Shown here: piece by piece, positions 44,194 through 47,422 of the stretch | How the letters are laid out: each line of letters begins with the position of its first letter | Position numbering within the stretch: position 1 is the first letter of the stretch | NCBI GenBank assembly: GCA_021804565.1 | Contig: JAJZHK010000020.1 | Coordinates: 1 to 47,422 of the forward strand | Length of the DNA stretch: 47,422 bases | From: Pseudomonadota bacterium | GTDB lineage: Bacteria > Pseudomonadota > Gammaproteobacteria > Pseudomonadales > Moraxellaceae | Direction: 5' to 3' | Program-made: the position numbers and the translations under genes | The notes under the pieces: model-generated | The model's database searches: none | What the model was told of the DNA's origin: nothing | The model's input: the letters and a program-made list of their open reading frames with translations, nothing else

Positions 44194-47100
44194 CTAGCGG
44201 GGTTCTTTCTCGACGCCAAAGAAGATGGCGTAGAGCGCCGGCAGGGCGAGCAGCGTCAGCGCGGTGGCGAGGACCAGGCCGCCCATGATAGCGACGGCCA
44301 TCGGTCCCCAGAAGACGCTGCGCGACAGCGGGATCATCGCCAGCACGGCGGCGGCGGCGGTGAGCAGGATGGGCCGGCAGCGCCGTACGGCGGACTCGAC
44401 GACGGCGGTCCAGGCGTCCACACCCTGACGGCGGTCCTGCTCGATCTGGTCGATGAGGATGACCGAATTGCGGATGATCATGCCATTGAGGGCGATCACC
44501 CCGAGCATGGCCACGAAGCCGAAAGGACGGTGCAGGATGAGCAGGGCCATGGCGGCCCCGATCAGGCCCAGCGGACCGGTGAAAAACACCAGCAGCGCCC
44601 GGCCCAGGCTACGCAGCTGCAGCATGAGCAGGGTGAACATGATGAACAGCATCAGCGGCATGATGGCGAAGATCGACCCCTGGCCCTTGCGACTCTCGGC
44701 CACCGTGCCGGCCTCCTCGATGCGATAAGCGGCAGGCAGCAGGCGCACGATGTCGGCCAGGCCGGCTTTGATCCGCGCCGAGGCGGTCGCCGCCTGCAGG
44801 TCGCCCCTGACGTCCGCCTGTACGGTGATGCAGTAGTCACGGTTTTCCCGCCAGACGATGCCGGGTTCCCAGCCTATGCCCAGACGCACCACCTGGCGCA
44901 GCGGTAGGGAGCCGCCATGGCTGGAGGGGACGTAGGCATTGCCGAGGGCGGTCAGGGTATCGCGCTCATCGGCCGGCTGACGCAGGCGGATGGCGATCAG
45001 ATGGTGGGCCTCGCGATACTGACCGATGAGCTGGCCGGCGAGCAGGGCGTGGGCGGCCTCGGCGATGGACTCGCTGGACACCCCCAGGGCGCGTGCGCGA
45101 TCCTGGTCGACGATCAGCTTGAGCACCTTCACCGACTCATTCCAGTTGTCATTGACGCCGCGCAAGTAGGGGGCCTCGAGCATGTGCTGCTTGACCAGGT
45201 CGGCGATGCCGCGCAGGACGATGGGGTTGTCGCCGATGACGCGAAAGGCGACCGGATAGCTGATCGGTGGGCCGTTGGGCAAGAGTTTGACGCGCCCACG
45301 CACCTCCGGCATCTGCGTGCGGGTGAGGTTCATCAGGCTGAGACGTAGCGCATCGCGTTGCGAGTCCTGGCGTGGCGTGATGATGAACTCGGCCAGGTTG
45401 CTGTGCGGCAGCTGTTCGTCGATGGTCAGAAAAAAGCGTGGCGCACCGGAGCCTATGAAGGCGGTGTAGCGGTCGACCTCAGGCTGTTGCGCCAGCAGGT
45501 GTTCGAAGCGGTGTGCGCTGGCGGTGGTCTGGGCGATGGAGCTGCCTTCCGGCAACCACAGATCGACCAGGATCTCCGGGCGGTTGGAGTCCGGGAAAAA
45601 CTGCTGTTCGACGTGCGCCATGCCGACCAAGCCGAGCAGCAGGGCCAGCAAGGTGAGCGCCAGCGTGCGGTAGCGGTAACGTACACACCAGTTCACCCAG
45701 CTGCGAAAGCGGCGGTAAAAAGCGCTGTCAAAGGACTCCTGGAGCAGGCTGCGCGGCTGCTTCAGGAGATGAAAGCCGAGGTAGGGCACGAAATACACCG
45801 AGACCACCCAGGAGACCAGCAGGGCGCTCGAGGTGACGGCGAAAATGGCGAAGGTGTACTCGCCGACGGCGGAGCGGGCCAGCCCGATCGGCAAAAAGCC
45901 GGTGGCGGTGATCAGGGTGCCGGTCAGCATGGGCATGGCGGTGAGCTCGTAAGCGGCGGTGCTCGCGCGCAGGCGGTCGTAGCCTTCCTCGAGTTTGCGC
46001 ACCATCATCTCGACGACGATGATGGCGTCGTCGACCAGCAGGCCGAGAGCGATGATCAGCGAGCCCAGCGAGATCTTGTGCAGATCGATGTGGGCCATGT
46101 CCATGATCAGAAAGGTGACGGCCAGCACCAGCGGGATGGCCAGGGCGACCACCAGCCCAGGCCGGATGTCGATGCGCAGGGGCCGGGTGTGCAAGCCGAG
46201 GCTGAGAAAACTGACCGCGAGCACGATGATCAGGGCTTCGCTGAGGACATGGACGAACTCATGCACCGAGTGGGCGACGGTGTGCGGCTGGTCCTCGATC
46301 TCGTTGAGCACCATGCCGGCAGGCAGCTGCTCGCGTATTCCGGTCAGCTGCTTTTGCAGCTCCTGGCCGAGGCGGATGATGTCGCCACCACGCGCCATGG
46401 ACAGGCCGAGGGCGATGACCTGGTGACCCTGGGCGTCGACGGCAGGCGCTGGTGGGTCCTCGTAGCCACGCTGGATACGGGCGATGTCGCCGAGACGGAA
46501 ATTGCGCCCGCCGACGCGCAAAGGCAGCGCGCGCAGGGCGCTGACGCCGTCGAGCTGGCCGCTGATACGCACCTGGATGTCATCGCCGGCGGTGTGGACG
46601 ACCCCGGCGTCGGTCACGGCATTTTGCTGGCCGAGCTGGGCGACCAGCTGCTGGATGTCGAGACCCATCAGGGCCAGGCGTTTTTGCGAGATCTCGACAT
46701 TGAGCACCTCATGCTGGACGCCATAAAGCTCGACCTTGGCGACGTCGGGCACGCGCAGCAGCTGCTGACGGACCTGGTCGGCCTGATCGTGCAGCTGGGC
46801 CAGGCTGTAGCCAGGGCCCGACAGGGTCAGCAAAATGCCGAAGACATCGCCAAATTCGTCATTGAAGAAAGGCCCCTGCACCCCGGCAGGCAGCTTGTAG
46901 CTCATGTCGCCGATTTTTTTGCGCGCCGTGTACCAGATGCCCGCCACCTCGGCCGGTGGCGTGCTGTCTTTGAGGATCAGAAAGGTGGTGGCCTCGCCGG
47001 GCAGGGTGTAGCTGCGTATGGCGTCGACGTAAGGCACTTCCTGGAGGGTGCGCTCGATACGATCGGCCACCTGCTCGGACATCTGCAAGGCGGTGGCGCC

Positions 47101-47289
47101 TGGCCAGCGCTCCTGAATCACCATAGCGCGGAAGGTGAAGGGCGGATCCTCATCCTGACCGAGCTGAAAGTAGCTGGCGATGCCGGTCAGGAGCAGGACG
47201 ATGAGGAAATAGAGAGTCAGCTGCGGCTGTTCGATGGCCCAGCGCGAGATGTTGAAGCCCTTGGGTGCTCGGCGCATATCAGAACTCAT
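44194..47289 (-). CDS. RND efflux transporter, permease subunit
   Basis: This 1031-residue protein has the normal RND layout: twelve membrane helices with two large periplasmic loops (after helix 1 and after helix 7). ISRWAIEQPQLTLYFLIVLL begins helix 1, and LGLLVDDAIIVVEMMVRKLE with paired Asp lies in helix 4. GVIALNGMIIRNSVILIDQI in the second half aligns with the family's helix 10 region. It resembles the HAE/AcrB-like pumps preceded by a single HlyD adaptor. The gene starts inside the adaptor stop (ATGA) and ends 11 bases from the convergent ygiQ. No outer-membrane channel gene is in view. Confidence 0.95.
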   Translation of the reverse strand: MSSDMRRAPKGFNISRWAIEQPQLTLYFLIVLLLTGIASYFQLGQDEDPPFTFRAMVIQERWPGATALQMSEQVADRIERTLQEVPYVDAIRSYTLPGEATTFLILKDSTPPAEVAGIWYTARKKIGDMSYKLPAGVQGPFFNDEFGDVFGILLTLSGPGYSLAQLHDQADQVRQQLLRVPDVAKVELYGVQHEVLNVEISQKRLALMGLDIQQLVAQLGQQNAVTDAGVVHTAGDDIQVRISGQLDGVSALRALPLRVGGRNFRLGDIARIQRGYEDPPAPAVDAQGHQVIALGLSMARGGDIIRLGQELQKQLTGIREQLPAGMVLNEIEDQPHTVAHSVHEFVHVLSEALIIVLAVSFLSLGLHTRPLRIDIRPGLVVALAIPLVLAVTFLIMDMAHIDLHKISLGSLIIALGLLVDDAIIVVEMMVRKLEEGYDRLRASTAAYELTAMPMLTGTLITATGFLPIGLARSAVGEYTFAIFAVTSSALLVSWVVSVYFVPYLGFHLLKQPRSLLQESFDSAFYRRFRSWVNWCVRYRYRTLALTLLALLLGLVGMAHVEQQFFPDSNRPEILVDLWLPEGSSIAQTTASAHRFEHLLAQQPEVDRYTAFIGSGAPRFFLTIDEQLPHSNLAEFIITPRQDSQRDALRLSLMNLTRTQMPEVRGRVKLLPNGPPISYPVAFRVIGDNPIVLRGIADLVKQHMLEAPYLRGVNDNWNESVKVLKLIVDQDRARALGVSSESIAEAAHALLAGQLIGQYREAHHLIAIRLRQPADERDTLTALGNAYVPSSHGGSLPLRQVVRLGIGWEPGIVWRENRDYCITVQADVRGDLQAATASARIKAGLADIVRLLPAAYRIEEAGTVAESRKGQGSIFAIMPLMLFIMFTLLMLQLRSLGRALLVFFTGPLGLIGAAMALLILHRPFGFVAMLGVIALNGMIIRNSVILIDQIEQDRRQGVDAWTAVVESAVRRCRPILLTAAAAVLAMIPLSRSVFWGPMAVAIMGGLVLATALTLLALPALYAIFFGVEKEPR

Positions 47290-47422
47290 TGACGATCCAG
47301 ATCATGGACGCGCGTCACCAACTCGCCCTCGGTGAGGACGTGGGTGCCCGCAGAGACGACGACGTCACCGGCGTGCAGGCCGGCGATGACGAGGCTGCTG
47401 CCATCCGCGCCGAGAAAGATCG
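47286..47422 (-). CDS. RND efflux periplasmic adaptor (HlyD/MFP family), C-terminal fragment
   Basis: The last 45 residues of a membrane-fusion protein run in from the right edge on the minus strand. They read FLGADGSSLVIAGLHAGDVV, then VSAGTHVLTEGELVTRVHD and stop. AGLHAGDVVVSAGTHVL is the characteristic C-terminal adaptor motif. The TGA overlaps the RND permease start, so the pair is translated together. The rest of the gene lies outside the window. Confidence 0.88.
   Translation of the reverse strand, partial: IFLGADGSSLVIAGLHAGDVVVSAGTHVLTEGELVTRVHDLDRQ

Noticed and set aside
45358..47292. A 644-codon open frame on the plus strand opposite the RND permease
   Set aside because: It is rich in Gly, Asp, Gln and His repeats produced by the complement of hydrophobic codons. 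It lies entirely within a clear RND gene.

Overview
The window is a high-GC, gene-dense piece of a gammaproteobacterial chromosome. The affinity looks Pseudomonadales/Oceanospirillales-like. This rests on an AlgZ/AlgR-type two-component pair beside argH and class I cyaA, a glnE-ilvE-waaF-waaC block, and a GDP-D-rhamnose/ABC-exporter polysaccharide locus resembling the Pseudomonas common polysaccharide antigen set. No rRNA, tRNA or CRISPR array was seen. Species cannot be named from the sequence alone.

Region 1 (1-2596) is a lower-GC, decayed mobile-element zone. It holds the start of an IS6-family transposase at the left edge and an intact HepT-type HEPN toxin gene without a visible MntA antitoxin. 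It also holds a C-terminal IS256-family transposase remnant interrupted by an IS3-family relic, whose terminal repeats are still visible, and about 420 bases of unrecognised sequence.

Region 2 (2597-19367) is one plus-strand polysaccharide locus whose genes nearly all overlap by a few bases. It encodes a WbpM/CapD-like membrane dehydratase, ManC, an ABC exporter (Wzm, Wzt), Gmd and Rmd (GDP-D-rhamnose), two GT4 glycosyltransferases, a PglC-like initiating phosphoglycosyltransferase and an acyltransferase-3. These are followed by two tandem paralogous GT4-like proteins with unusual linkers and a 983-residue GT8-like/GT4 fusion. Together they could build a D-rhamnose-containing glycan on a lipid carrier and export it by the ABC route; no Wzx or Wzy is present.

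Region 3 (19427-26885) is accessory. It holds a DUF3617 secreted protein, two more acyltransferase-3 proteins, a TetR-GXWXG/DUF4334 operon with a clear palindromic operator, two related GT-C-like membrane proteins on opposite strands, and a DUF4124 protein.

Region 4 (27035-47422) is mostly core: glnE, ilvE, waaF and waaC (inner-core LPS), a TRL-like lipoprotein with an alpha/beta hydrolase lipoprotein, algZ-algR plus a STAS/SpoIIAA-like gene, argH, cyaA, a GGDEF diguanylate cyclase, a YgiQ radical SAM protein, and an RND efflux pump with the end of its adaptor. Cyclic AMP, cyclic-di-GMP and AlgZR-type signalling genes lie within 7 kb.

The best candidates for something undescribed are the tandem paralogous glycosyltransferases (one with a coiled coil, one with a Pro-rich linker) next to the GT8-GT4 fusion, and the pair of GT-C-like proteins sharing a WW-x-A/S-LHR motif.
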